Assembly (NCBI GenBank): GCA_963739045.1
Contig: CAVTYY010000005.1
Coordinates: 1-64,000 of the forward strand
Reading direction: 5' to 3'
Length of the DNA stretch: 64,000 bases
DNA from: Halobacillus_B sp963739045
GTDB lineage: Bacteria > Bacillota > Bacilli > Bacillales > Halobacillaceae
Under the pieces are notes generated by a model that had not been told where the DNA came from, did not search any database, and worked only from the letters and a program-made list of their open reading frames with translations. Made by a program: the position numbers and the translations under genes. This document shows positions 1 through 8,745 of this stretch, in pieces. The first letter of the stretch is position 1, and each line of letters opens with the position of its first letter.

Positions 1-141
1 ATTGGCATTGCCATTGGTTCCTTTGTGGGAGGGATCATTGTGGATCATATGGGTCTTATTCATACTCCGTGGATTGGGGCAGTCATGGTATTCGGAGCTA
101 TTGTATTAACCGCCTGGTTACGTTCATTAGAAAAGGCATAG
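1..141 (+). CDS. MFS-type transporter, C-terminal end (5' truncated)
   Basis: The window opens inside a reading frame that gives 46 residues before a TAG stop. The peptide is hydrophobic, with a glycine-rich helix (IGSFVGGIIVDHMG), a second helix (GAVMVFGAIVLTAWL) and a short charged tail. This looks like the last two membrane helices of a major facilitator superfamily exporter; the G-G-x-x-x-D pattern is common in the second-to-last helix region of DHA1 transporters. The substrate cannot be told from this fragment, and the family call is inference from a short stretch. Confidence 0.5.
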   Translation: MGIAIGSFVGGIIVDHMGLIHTPWIGAVMVFGAIVLTAWLRSLEKA

Positions 142-243
142 ATTTTAAGTGGGTTTGTTTATAGGACCAGAGCGCCCCAGTGAATTTCAAGTGGTATTTC
201 AGGGGATGTTCCTATGGGTGATCTAAAGAAGAAATATATGCAT

Positions 244-283
244 AAAAGGACAAGGTCCCACTTCATGCGGACCTTGTCCTTTT
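244..283 (-). terminator. Intrinsic terminator of the Lrp-type regulator gene
   Basis: Perfect 15-bp stem (244-258 with 269-283) around a 10-nt loop. It overlaps the regulator's stop codon on the minus strand and ends in a short T run. It could also stop plus-strand transcripts leaving the MFS gene. Confidence 0.8.
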
Positions 284-749
284 ATAACTTTAACCCGCTG
301 CGGCTTTTAAACCTTCGTAGTAACGTATGGCTCTCGACTCGAGTAATGCCTTCTAGAGCATACAATTCTGTATTAATAAATGATTCGAGATCTTTAAAAT
401 CATCTACCAGGACGTGCATGTGTAGTGTGCTCGGTCCGGTCATTTGATAACAGCTGGCCACATAGGGATTGTTAGCTAAGTTTTCAGCTACTTCCACAAG
501 TGAACGAGGTTCGCAGTCTACTTCAAAGAATGCGGAAACTTGCTTGCCAACTTTCTCACTATTAATGACTGCGGTAAATTTTTCAATGACTCCACAATCA
601 ATTAATTGATTCACTCTGGAGCGAACGGCGACGCGCGATAATCCTAATTCTTTGCCAATTTCAGTATAGGACATGCGGCCATCCTCGATTAGTAATTCCA
701 GAATCTTTTTATCCATATCATCTATTTTTGATTTCTCATGTTCCTGCAT
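282..749 (-). CDS. Lrp/AsnC family transcriptional regulator (YwrC-like)
   Basis: The 155-residue product has the usual length and plan of Lrp/AsnC regulators. A winged helix-turn-helix spans about residues 10-60 (MSYTEIGKELGLSRVAVRSRVNQL region), followed by a RAM ligand-binding domain at about 70-150 that normally sets oligomerisation and amino-acid response. It is divergent from the peptide ABC transporter operon, and a 12-bp inverted repeat lies in the shared upstream region. In B. subtilis an Lrp-type gene (ywrC) lies near ywrD and the ywrAB CHR genes; the same company here suggests the same regulator, controlling the divergent operon. The ligand is unknown. The minus-strand start is preceded by an AGGGGG-type ribosome binding site. 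Confidence 0.9.
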   Translation of the reverse strand: MQEHEKSKIDDMDKKILELLIEDGRMSYTEIGKELGLSRVAVRSRVNQLIDCGVIEKFTAVINSEKVGKQVSAFFEVDCEPRSLVEVAENLANNPYVASCYQMTGPSTLHMHVLVDDFKDLESFINTELYALEGITRVESHTLLRRFKSRSGLKL

Positions 750-826
750 ATAGATCCCCCTTAAAAAAAGTGGCTGCTTTCAGGACTTTATTATCATAGC
801 GATTCTTCAAGATTTTAGCACTTTTA

Positions 827-984
827 CAATCGTGATTCAAATAAGAGTCCTGAATTGTAAGAAAATAACGAAAAATAAAAATATTTTCTCGAAAAGGGTT
901 TAAATTTTTGGAATATTACATTATAATCTACAACTATACAAATGACGATTGTTAATCAAAAATGTTTTTTTAATTAACAATCGT
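827..984. promoter_or_regulatory. Candidate operator region between Lrp-type gene and ABC operon
   Basis: A perfect inverted repeat has arms ACGATTGTTAAT (945-956) and ATTAACAATCGT (973-984), 16 nt apart. The core ACAATCGT occurs again at 827-834. A -10-like TATACT sits at 1001-1006, so the downstream arm would cover the -35 region of the ABC operon promoter. Binding by the adjacent Lrp-type protein is inferred from position. Confidence 0.5.
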
Positions 985-1071
985 TTGGTATATCTTAGTA
1001 TATACTGTTTTTAGTTAAACAGATGAATTAATTTTATTCCGAGTTAATTCGTAAGGGAGGAGGTTTATCAG

Positions 1072-2013
1072 ATGGTTGGGTTAGTTTCCAAACGGTTAAT
1101 TCAGCTGCTGCTTTTACTTATTGGAATATCGTTTCTTGTCTTTATGAGCATGTATATTGCGCCAGGGGATCCTGCCACTATTATTGGTGGTCCGACAGCA
1201 ACTGAATCGGATTTGGCTGCCATTCGAATCGAATTAGGATTAGATAAACCCGTGCTCGTCCAATATTTTGATTACATAGGGGGTGTGCTGCAAGGGGACC
1301 TGGGTTATTCCTTTCAAAACAATCAGCCGGTCGCAGATGCTATTGCTGCTCGATTTCCGCAAACCTTAAATCTAGCGATTGCAAGTATGGTGGTAGCGGT
1401 CGTTATTGGAGTTCCAGCAGGGATTATTTCTGCCATTAAACAAAATTCCTGGTTTGATTTTTCCAGTACGACGATTGCTTTAGCAGGGATTTCCATTCCA
1501 AACTTCTGGCTTGGAGCTATGTTAATCTTAATTTTTTCGGTAAATCTTCAGTGGCTTCCTGTAGGGGGGCTTAGTGCTCCTATCTGGACAATAGAAGGGA
1601 TCAAGCAATTAATCCTTCCAGCTATTACGTTAGGAACCGCTTCTGCAGCAATGATCGCTCGTATGAGCAGGTCCGCGATGCTTGAAGTCATTCGGGCCGA
1701 TTATATTAGAACGGCACGAGCAAAAGGGGTGAAAGGAAAAACCGTCATCTGGGTCCATGCGTTAAGAAATGCCATGATCCCTGTCATTACCGTTATTGGC
1801 TTAAATTTTGGTTTCTTGCTGGGCGGCACCATCATTACGGAACAGGTTTTTGCTATTAATGGGGTAGGCAGGTTAATGATTGATGCCATTGCTGCTCGCG
1901 ACTTTCCAGTGGTTCAGGGTACTGTGCTATTAGTAGCCACCCTGTTTGTAGTAGTAAATTTATTCGTTGATATTATCTATGCATTTGTTGATCCGCGCAT
2001 CAATTATGACTAG
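1072..2013 (+). CDS. Peptide-type ABC transporter permease (DppB/OppB family)
   Basis: The 313-residue integral membrane protein has the standard length for DppB/OppB permeases. An N-terminal helix (residues ~9-30) is followed by five further helices. The cytoplasmic EAA loop that docks on the ATPase is visible at about residue 203 (RADYIRTARAKG). The ATG at 1072 has a strong GGGAGGAGG site just upstream. It is the first gene of a permease-permease-binding protein-ATPase-ATPase operon (1072-6462), enough for a complete importer. The family moves di/oligopeptides, nickel or glutathione; the downstream gamma-glutamyltransferase gene hints at gamma-glutamyl peptides, which is inference. Confidence 0.93.
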   Translation: MVGLVSKRLIQLLLLLIGISFLVFMSMYIAPGDPATIIGGPTATESDLAAIRIELGLDKPVLVQYFDYIGGVLQGDLGYSFQNNQPVADAIAARFPQTLNLAIASMVVAVVIGVPAGIISAIKQNSWFDFSSTTIALAGISIPNFWLGAMLILIFSVNLQWLPVGGLSAPIWTIEGIKQLILPAITLGTASAAMIARMSRSAMLEVIRADYIRTARAKGVKGKTVIWVHALRNAMIPVITVIGLNFGFLLGGTIITEQVFAINGVGRLMIDAIAARDFPVVQGTVLLVATLFVVVNLFVDIIYAFVDPRINYD

Positions 2014-2030
2014 ATGGGAGAGGTTGGGAA

Positions 2031-2939
2031 GTGGCAAGTTCTAGTTCGATTTCAAACGAGCACATCAATTCTAAATCTAATGGAAAATCGAAAGAGAGTG
2101 TAGTATTTACTACATTCAAACGATTGTTAAGGAACAAACTGGCTGTGTTTGGATTACTTGTGATTGTTATACAAATTATTATGGCTGTGTTTGCTCCGTG
2201 GTTTGCCGCTTATGACCCTGTGAAACAAAACCTGGCTCATGCAGAACTTGGGGTGGGGGCCGAGGGACATTGGCTGGGCACAGATAACTATGGACGAGAC
2301 GTTTGGTCGCGGCTGGTATTTGGGGCAAGAATTTCGTTGATCGTCGGCATTGGATCGGTAATCATCGGATTACTAGGCGGCATTACTCTTGGCTTATTAG
2401 CTGGGTATTATCGAAAGCTCGATGCGATTATTATGAGAATTGTCGATTTGTTATTTGCTTTCCCCGGCATTCTTCTCGCAATGCTGATCATTGCCATGCT
2501 TGGAACAAATTTAATTAATGTGGTTATAGCTATCAGTATTTGGTCGATCCCAACCTGTGCCAGAATCGTAAGAGGCAGTGTCCTCTCTGTGAAAAATCAG
2601 GAGTACATCCTTGCTATGAGGTCACTGGGAGCAAGTAATACTCGCATTCTTTTAAAGCACATTCTTCCTAATTGCACAGCGCCTATTATTGTGTTTGCTA
2701 CGATGCGCATGGCTACCGCAATTCTATCTACGGCAGCACTTAGTTTTCTGGGATTAGGGGCTCAGCCGCCGACTCCCGAATGGGGAGCCATGATCGCTGC
2801 AGGGCAGGATTATATGTTTACATCACCGCACATGACGATTATTCCTGGGATAGCGATTATGCTCGTTGTATTTGCCTTTAACGTAGTAGGGGATGGACTG
2901 AGAGATGCTTTAGATCCAAATATGGAATTGGAAAATTAA
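2031..2939 (+). CDS. Peptide-type ABC transporter permease (DppC/OppC family)
   Basis: This 302-residue permease is the second subunit. A polar N-terminal stretch of about 30 residues precedes the first helix (LAVFGLLVIVIQIIMAVFA region). The OppC-type extracellular segment (WLGTDNYGRDVWSRL) follows, then the transmembrane domain with an EAA loop near residue 200 (AMRSLGASNTRI). The start is a GTG 17 nt after the DppB-like stop, with a GGGAGAGG site. It should pair with the DppB-like protein in the membrane. The paired permeases and two separate ATPases are typical of this transporter class. Confidence 0.93.
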   Translation: MASSSSISNEHINSKSNGKSKESVVFTTFKRLLRNKLAVFGLLVIVIQIIMAVFAPWFAAYDPVKQNLAHAELGVGAEGHWLGTDNYGRDVWSRLVFGARISLIVGIGSVIIGLLGGITLGLLAGYYRKLDAIIMRIVDLLFAFPGILLAMLIIAMLGTNLINVVIAISIWSIPTCARIVRGSVLSVKNQEYILAMRSLGASNTRILLKHILPNCTAPIIVFATMRMATAILSTAALSFLGLGAQPPTPEWGAMIAAGQDYMFTSPHMTIIPGIAIMLVVFAFNVVGDGLRDALDPNMELEN

Positions 2940-2959
2940 TATAATGGAGGAGATTAATC

Positions 2960-4504
2960 ATGAAGAAATGTAAAATCATCTGGTTATCGATCATTTTTTT
3001 CGCCGCCTTTGCTTTAGCGGGTTGTAGTAATAGTTCTTCAACTGATAAAAGCGCGTCAGGAGATGCCAATGTACAACAGGACCTTACATATGCCACTACT
3101 TCAGATGTTGTAGGGTTATCTCCAATTGACACCAATGACTCCGTTTCTTCAGCCATGATCGAACAAGTCTATGAAACATTATTTACAAGAGACCCTGAGA
3201 CCATGGAAATTAAGCCGCTCCTGGCAGAATCCTATGAAAATCCAGATGATAAAACATGGATCATTCACTTGAAGAAAGATATCAAGTTTCATGATGGGAC
3301 CCCTTTTAACGCGGAGGCAGTAAAATACACATTTGAACAATTTAAGAGTAAAGATCGGGCTGCCCCGCGTGCTTCATTATTAGAACCGGTTGAATCCATT
3401 GAAGTAAAAGATGAAAATACGGTAGTTTTAAAAACGACGAAGCCTTATGGTCCACTGTTAGCTGCTTTGTGCCATACGAATGCCTCTATAGTTAGTCCAA
3501 AAGCTGACAAAGCAGGAGATTTGAACAAAAACCCTGTCGGTACCGGACCGTTTGTCTTTGAAGAATGGGTACAAGGAGATCATGTTTCCCTGAAAAAAAA
3601 TGAGGATTACTGGCAGGGAGCTCCGAAATTAGACCAGGTAACGATGAAGGTGGTACCTGAATATTCGACCGCGGTTTCTATGCTGCAAACAGGGGAAGTT
3701 CAATTTATTGATGCCATTCCGACTGAACAGCTTCCACGATTGAAATCAATTGATAGCGTGGAAATCCAGCAAAAAGAGGGAACGCCCGTTTATTATTTAG
3801 GTTTTAATATGAATAAAGCTCCGTTTAACGATCTTAAGTTCCGTAAAGCTGTTTCCTATGCGATTGATAGAGAAGCATATGTTAAGCAGTTAAAGGGATT
3901 AGGAATTAAGAACGAAAGCATCATCGGTCCAAAGGTATTTGGTTACGATGAAGAGGCGGCTGATGCAGGATACAGTTATGATCCAGAAAAAGCGAAACAA
4001 ATGCTGAAAGACAATGGCTACGAAGGGCAGAAATTAACACTACTAGCTGCTAATCGTGACAGCTACATGAAAATGGCAGAAATTGTTCAGTCTCAGCTTG
4101 CTGAAGCAGGGCTGGAGGTAGAAATTGAGACCATGGAATGGGGCACATTTCTTGATACCACTGCCAAGGGAGATTTTGATATGACCTTCCTGGGCTGGTC
4201 AAACAGTACCGCAGATGGAAGTGAGCTGCTTTATCCGAACTTGCATTCAGATAACATTGGTTCCTCTAACCGGATGTCATATAACAACAGTGAATTCGAT
4301 AAACTTGTAGATGCTTCCCGCGTGACTGTAGACCAGGATGTTCGTAAAGAAAAATTAAATGAAGCCAATCTGATGGCCGTTAAAGATGCTGTATGGGTTC
4401 CGATGCATCATGGTGTGGTTACGGCCGCTTATGATAAATCAGTTAAAGGACTGCAGCTTGATCCCACCGGGCAATGGTCGCTTTATAACGTTCATAGAGA
4501 GTAG
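2960..4504 (+). CDS. ABC transporter substrate-binding lipoprotein (SBP family 5)
   Basis: The 514-residue product carries a lipoprotein signal ending in LAGC with the lipidated cysteine at residue 22, then a Ser-rich linker and a full-length family 5 solute-binding fold. Family landmarks include LAESYENPDDKTWIIHLK near residue 90 and KFRKAVSYAIDREAY near residue 295. It would capture the ligand outside the membrane and hand it to the two permeases encoded just upstream. The ATG has an AATGGAGGAG site. Family 5 proteins bind peptides, nickel chelates, glutathione or opines, so the ligand remains open. Confidence 0.93.
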   Translation: MKKCKIIWLSIIFFAAFALAGCSNSSSTDKSASGDANVQQDLTYATTSDVVGLSPIDTNDSVSSAMIEQVYETLFTRDPETMEIKPLLAESYENPDDKTWIIHLKKDIKFHDGTPFNAEAVKYTFEQFKSKDRAAPRASLLEPVESIEVKDENTVVLKTTKPYGPLLAALCHTNASIVSPKADKAGDLNKNPVGTGPFVFEEWVQGDHVSLKKNEDYWQGAPKLDQVTMKVVPEYSTAVSMLQTGEVQFIDAIPTEQLPRLKSIDSVEIQQKEGTPVYYLGFNMNKAPFNDLKFRKAVSYAIDREAYVKQLKGLGIKNESIIGPKVFGYDEEAADAGYSYDPEKAKQMLKDNGYEGQKLTLLAANRDSYMKMAEIVQSQLAEAGLEVEIETMEWGTFLDTTAKGDFDMTFLGWSNSTADGSELLYPNLHSDNIGSSNRMSYNNSEFDKLVDASRVTVDQDVRKEKLNEANLMAVKDAVWVPMHHGVVTAAYDKSVKGLQLDPTGQWSLYNVHRE

Positions 4505-4511
4505 GGTTAGC

Positions 4512-5516
4512 ATGGAAAAACAGTTATTAAACGTTCGTAACTTAGTAACTTCTTTCCGGACATCAGAAGGCAGACTTTCTGCTGTCCGGGGAGTTTCCTT
4601 TTCTGTAAATCAGCAAGAAACCCTTTGTATAGTCGGGGAATCAGGATGCGGAAAGAGTATTACGACCTTATCGGTTTTGCAGTTGCTGCCGAATAATGGA
4701 GAGATCACTGAAGGGTCGATTACTTTTAAAGGAGAAGAACTGACTACGAAAAAAGAAGAACAAATGAGAAAGTTGCGAGGGAATGAGATCTCGATGATAT
4801 TCCAAGAGCCCATGACGGCTCTGAATCCCGTGTTTACTATTGGCTACCAGGTGATGGAACCGCTTAAGCTGCACACGAAATTAAATAAAAAGGAAACGAG
4901 AAATAGAGCGATTGAATTGCTTCAGCAGGTCGGGATTCCAAACCCTGATAAAAGACTCAAACAGTATCCCCATGAATTAAGTGGGGGAATGAGGCAGCGT
5001 GTAATGATTGCTATAGCACTTGCCTGTAACCCGGACTTATTAATTGCCGATGAACCAACGACCGCCCTGGATGTTACGATTCAAGCGCAAATATTGGATT
5101 TAATTGATGACTTAAAAGCGGAAATGGGCATGGGTGTTGTGATGGTCACACACGACATGGGAGTGGTAGCAGAAGTAGCCGATCGAGTAATGGTTATGTA
5201 TGCCGGTAACGTTGTAGAAACGGGAACCGTGGAAGAAATTTTCTCAAATCCCCAGCACCCTTATACACAGGGACTGTTAGCTTCTGTGCCCAATGTGGAT
5301 GATGCGAATCAAAAGCTTGAGGCCATACCTGGATCTCTTCCTAATCTAAGTGAAAATATTGCGGGGTGCAGATTTCATCCCAGATGTCCGTATGCGATGG
5401 AAAAATGTATGGAACAGGATCCACCGCCATTCAAAATATCTGCCCAGCAGCATTCTAAATGCTGGCTGCAAGAGGAGGTTAAGCCTAATGACCGCAAAAG
5501 CAGAGCCTATTCTTGA
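4512..5516 (+). CDS. Peptide-type ABC transporter ATP-binding protein (DppD family)
   Basis: Translation from the ATG at 4512, 7 nt after the binding-protein stop, gives 334 residues; a longer in-frame extension upstream overlaps that gene and lacks family similarity. Walker A GESGCGKS lies at 43-50, followed by the LSGGMRQR signature and the Walker B/D-loop ADEPTTALD. A C-terminal oligopeptide-transporter cysteine motif (CRFHPRCPYAMEKC) is present. It should form the ATPase heterodimer with the next gene, which it overlaps by 29 nt, implying coupled translation. Confidence 0.93.
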   Translation: MEKQLLNVRNLVTSFRTSEGRLSAVRGVSFSVNQQETLCIVGESGCGKSITTLSVLQLLPNNGEITEGSITFKGEELTTKKEEQMRKLRGNEISMIFQEPMTALNPVFTIGYQVMEPLKLHTKLNKKETRNRAIELLQQVGIPNPDKRLKQYPHELSGGMRQRVMIAIALACNPDLLIADEPTTALDVTIQAQILDLIDDLKAEMGMGVVMVTHDMGVVAEVADRVMVMYAGNVVETGTVEEIFSNPQHPYTQGLLASVPNVDDANQKLEAIPGSLPNLSENIAGCRFHPRCPYAMEKCMEQDPPPFKISAQQHSKCWLQEEVKPNDRKSRAYS

Positions 5517-6462
5517 AATGAGTGAGGTGAAGAAATATTTCCCTGTCAAAAGCAGCTTTTTAAAGAAAACCATATCCAATGTCCAAGCCGTGGAAAATGT
5601 AACGGTTGAGGTCATGGAGGGAGAAACATTAGGCATTGTTGGAGAATCAGGCTGCGGAAAGTCTACTTTAGGCAGAACAATCCTTGGGTTGGAAAAATTA
5701 ACGGCAGGGTCAATCAAATTTCGCGGGGAAGAAATTGGCGGCCTTTCAGAGAGGCAGTTTAAAAAATACAAAAAAGAGATGCAAATGATTTTCCAGGATC
5801 CATATGCCTCTCTTAACCCTCGCCAGCGTATTGGTGATGCTCTTGAAGAAGCATTTATTATCCACACGCCTATCAGCAGAAAAGAGCGGAGGCAAAGGGT
5901 CAAAGAACTTCTTGTGGAAGTGGGGTTAAAAGAAGAGCATATGGATCGTTATCCGCATGAATTCAGCGGCGGCCAGCGGCAGCGGATCGGAATTGCCCGG
6001 GCAATTTCATTAAACCCTTCCTTAATTGTCTGCGATGAAGCGGTCTCCGCACTTGACGTTTCAGTCCAGGCGCAGATCATCCAACTGTTGAAACAATTAC
6101 AGCAGTCTCATCAGCTAACCTATTTATTTATTGCTCACGACTTAGGAGTGGTCCGCCACATTTGTAATCGAGTCCTGGTGATGTATTTAGGAGCGACAGC
6201 GGAACTGGCCCCAACGGAGGAGCTATTTTCAAACCCCTTGCATCCCTATACAAAAGCTCTGTTATCAGCGATTCCCCGGCCGATTCCAGGCAGAAGAAAA
6301 GAAAGGGTCCGACTAGAGGGGGAACTTCCTAATCCAGCCGATTATCCCAACGGCTGTCCCTTTCATACCCGCTGCCCTCTTGCCCATGAACGCTGCAGAG
6401 TGGAACGGCCAGCGTGGAGAGAAGTAAAGACCAATCATTTTGTCGCCTGTCACGAAGTTTAA
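5488..6462 (+). CDS. Peptide-type ABC transporter ATP-binding protein (DppF/OppF family)
   Basis: The ATG at 5488 follows an AGAGGAGG site and gives 324 residues, normal for DppF/OppF. Walker A GESGCGKST is at residues 52-60; the signature FSGGQRQR and Walker B CDEAVSALDVS follow. The C-terminal motif GCPFHTRCPLAHERC matches the oligo_HPY extension of this ATPase class. An in-frame upstream extension into the DppD-like gene is unlikely to be translated. It closes the transporter operon; the GGT-like gene starts 50 nt later, so read-through is plausible. Confidence 0.93.
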   Translation: MTAKAEPILEMSEVKKYFPVKSSFLKKTISNVQAVENVTVEVMEGETLGIVGESGCGKSTLGRTILGLEKLTAGSIKFRGEEIGGLSERQFKKYKKEMQMIFQDPYASLNPRQRIGDALEEAFIIHTPISRKERRQRVKELLVEVGLKEEHMDRYPHEFSGGQRQRIGIARAISLNPSLIVCDEAVSALDVSVQAQIIQLLKQLQQSHQLTYLFIAHDLGVVRHICNRVLVMYLGATAELAPTEELFSNPLHPYTKALLSAIPRPIPGRRKERVRLEGELPNPADYPNGCPFHTRCPLAHERCRVERPAWREVKTNHFVACHEV

Positions 6463-6512
6463 TCACTCTCCCATAGTGAGTCAGGTTATAATCTTAAGGG
6501 AAAAGGAGCTGA

Positions 6513-8132
6513 ATGACATTGAATCATTTAGATTATTTATATTATCCGTATGAAACGACTCGACAGACAACGATTGCCCGAAATGGAATGGTAGCAGCTT
6601 CTCAACCCCTTGCTGCGCAAGCAGGACTATCCATATTGCAGCAAGGCGGGAATGCTATTGATGCAGCTATTGCTGCAGCAGCCACGCTGACCGTAGTTGA
6701 ACCGACCTCGAATGGCATAGGAGGAGATGCTTTTGCCCTCGTATGGGTGAAGGATAAACTGTATGGATTGAACGGAAGCGGTCATTCTCCCGCCTCGCTC
6801 TCTATCGAAGAGCTGAAAAAGCGCGGCCATAGTGAAATACCGACTTATGGGTTTACACCTGTTACAGTCCCCGGTGCCCCGGGAGCGTGGGCGGAATTAT
6901 CACGTCGTTTTGGAAAGCTGCCTTTTAAAGAAGTACTTGCTCCGGCAATCCAGTATGCCGAGGAGGGTTTTCCTATTTCGCCTGTGCTGGGTAAGTTCTG
7001 GTCAGCGGCGGCGGAGAAATTCAAACAAGTGCTTAAGGGAGATGAATTTAAACACTGGTTTGAAACATTCGCTCCGGAAGGTCGTGCGCCGGCCATTGGG
7101 GAAGTTTGGTCTTCTAAGGGACATGCGGAAACTTTACGGAAAATTGCAGATACTAAGGCTGACGCTTTTTACAACGGGGAAATTGCGGATAAAATAGACA
7201 GTTTTTCAAAAGAATATGGAGGATTCATTCGTAAAAGCGACCTGGAAAATTATCAGCCGGAATGGGTCGATCCGATTTCGGTAAATTACCGTGGCTATGA
7301 CGTATGGGAGATCCCTCCGAACGGTCAGGGGATTGTGGCGTTATCTGCTTTGAATATTTTAAAAGGTTTCGACATGAAAGAGAAAGAAACAGTGGATACG
7401 TATCATAAGCAGGTGGAAGCCATGAAATTAGCCTTTGCGGACGGTCATAAATTTGTGGCAGACGATGCCTATATGGATGTTTCGTGTGATGATTTACTAA
7501 GCGAGAAATATGCGGAGCAAAGACGGGCATTAATTACTGATCAAGCGATGCAGCCGGAAGCAGGAACTCCACCTAAGGGAGGTACGGTTTATCTAGCTGC
7601 CGCGGATAAAGACGGAAATATGGTCTCCTTTATACAGAGTAATTACATGGGCTTTGGTTCCGGATTAGTGGTTCCGGGAACGGGTATTGCTCTGCAAAAT
7701 CGGGGGCACAATTTCTCTCTGGAAGAAGACCACGTTAATTCACTGGCAGGAAATAAACGGTCTTACCATACGATCATTCCAGGATTTTTAACAAGAGATA
7801 ATAAGCCGATAGGTCCGTTTGGGGTAATGGGTGGATTCATGCAGCCCCAGGGACATGTTCAGGTAGCCATGAACACGATTGATTTTCATTTAAACCCCCA
7901 AGCGGCACTGGATTCACCTAGATGGCAATGGATGAAAGATCGTACCGTCTGGGTCGAACCAAATTTCCCACGTCATATTGCAGAAGCACTGAAAAGAAAA
8001 GGTCACCACATTGAAGTTCAATTGGAGACGGGAGCATTCGGCAGGGGACAGATCATTTGGCGCGATCACGAAACAGGAACTTTGTACGGAGGTACGGAGT
8101 CCAGAACAGATGGTACGATCTCTGCTTATTAG
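6513..8132 (+). CDS. ywrD: Gamma-glutamyltransferase-like Ntn hydrolase (YwrD family)
   Basis: The 539-residue protein matches the gamma-glutamyltranspeptidase family throughout: the N-terminal ARNGMVAASQPLAAQAG segment, the GGNAIDAAIAAA helix, the substrate-loop NGIGGDAF, and the GGTVYLAAADKDGN stretch, where Thr358 is the expected autoprocessing and nucleophile residue. It lacks a signal peptide, unlike classical secreted Ggt, so it is probably cytoplasmic, as for B. subtilis YwrD. It follows the peptide importer and precedes the CHR genes. A role in cleaving imported gamma-glutamyl peptides or glutathione fits the context but is inference. The start has an AAAAGGAG site. Confidence 0.9.
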   Translation: MTLNHLDYLYYPYETTRQTTIARNGMVAASQPLAAQAGLSILQQGGNAIDAAIAAAATLTVVEPTSNGIGGDAFALVWVKDKLYGLNGSGHSPASLSIEELKKRGHSEIPTYGFTPVTVPGAPGAWAELSRRFGKLPFKEVLAPAIQYAEEGFPISPVLGKFWSAAAEKFKQVLKGDEFKHWFETFAPEGRAPAIGEVWSSKGHAETLRKIADTKADAFYNGEIADKIDSFSKEYGGFIRKSDLENYQPEWVDPISVNYRGYDVWEIPPNGQGIVALSALNILKGFDMKEKETVDTYHKQVEAMKLAFADGHKFVADDAYMDVSCDDLLSEKYAEQRRALITDQAMQPEAGTPPKGGTVYLAAADKDGNMVSFIQSNYMGFGSGLVVPGTGIALQNRGHNFSLEEDHVNSLAGNKRSYHTIIPGFLTRDNKPIGPFGVMGGFMQPQGHVQVAMNTIDFHLNPQAALDSPRWQWMKDRTVWVEPNFPRHIAEALKRKGHHIEVQLETGAFGRGQIIWRDHETGTLYGGTESRTDGTISAY

Positions 8133-8169
8133 GGAATAAGAGGGGGAGAAGGAAAGGAGCTGATGGATC

Positions 8170-8745
8170 ATGCAGCAGTGGAACCTCTTTATCGCTTTTT
8201 TTCGAGTGGGGATGCTTGGTTATGGTGGCGGACCCTCATCCATACCATTAGTACATAAGGAAGTGGTGGAAAAGTATCAGTGGTTATCAGACGACGAATT
8301 TGGAGATATCCTGGCATTAGGGAATTCCCTGCCAGGTCCTATCGCAACCAAAATGGCTGGGTATATTGGGTATCGTGTTTCAGGATTATTAGGGATGTTG
8401 AATGCAGTGTTAGCTACTATTATCCCTACGATTGCGATCATGATTCTCCTCATTACTTCTTTGAACTCTTTCCGCGACCAGCCATGGGTCAACGGGATGA
8501 CTCATGCTGTAGTGCCCGTTGTAGGAGTTATGCTTGCTAAACTTACGTATGATTTCTTTAAAAAGGCGAAAATAAACTTAGGATGGACGGTTACTATATT
8601 GCTTGGCGGCGGCTCATTAGTTTTAATTGAATGGCTTGGCATCCATCCAGGACTCATCATACTAGCATTACTTTTGTATGCGCTTGTGAAACCGATGAGT
8701 CATAAAGAAGCAGAGCCGAATAATGGGCAGGAGCAGTCATTATGA
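8170..8745 (+). CDS. Half-size CHR (chromate transporter) family protein, first subunit (YwrB/YwrA-like)
   Basis: This 191-residue membrane protein is one CHR domain. The family motif GYGGGPSSIPLVHKEVV is near residue 18 and the repeat motif NSLPGPIATKMAGYIGY near residue 52, followed by hydrophobic helices. Short CHR proteins occur as adjacent pairs acting together, and the partner overlaps the stop here. B. subtilis ywrB/ywrA are such a pair near ywrD. The ATG follows AAAGGAGCTG. Chromate export has been shown for some members; the physiological substrate here is unknown. Confidence 0.87.
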   Translation: MQQWNLFIAFFRVGMLGYGGGPSSIPLVHKEVVEKYQWLSDDEFGDILALGNSLPGPIATKMAGYIGYRVSGLLGMLNAVLATIIPTIAIMILLITSLNSFRDQPWVNGMTHAVVPVVGVMLAKLTYDFFKKAKINLGWTVTILLGGGSLVLIEWLGIHPGLIILALLLYALVKPMSHKEAEPNNGQEQSL

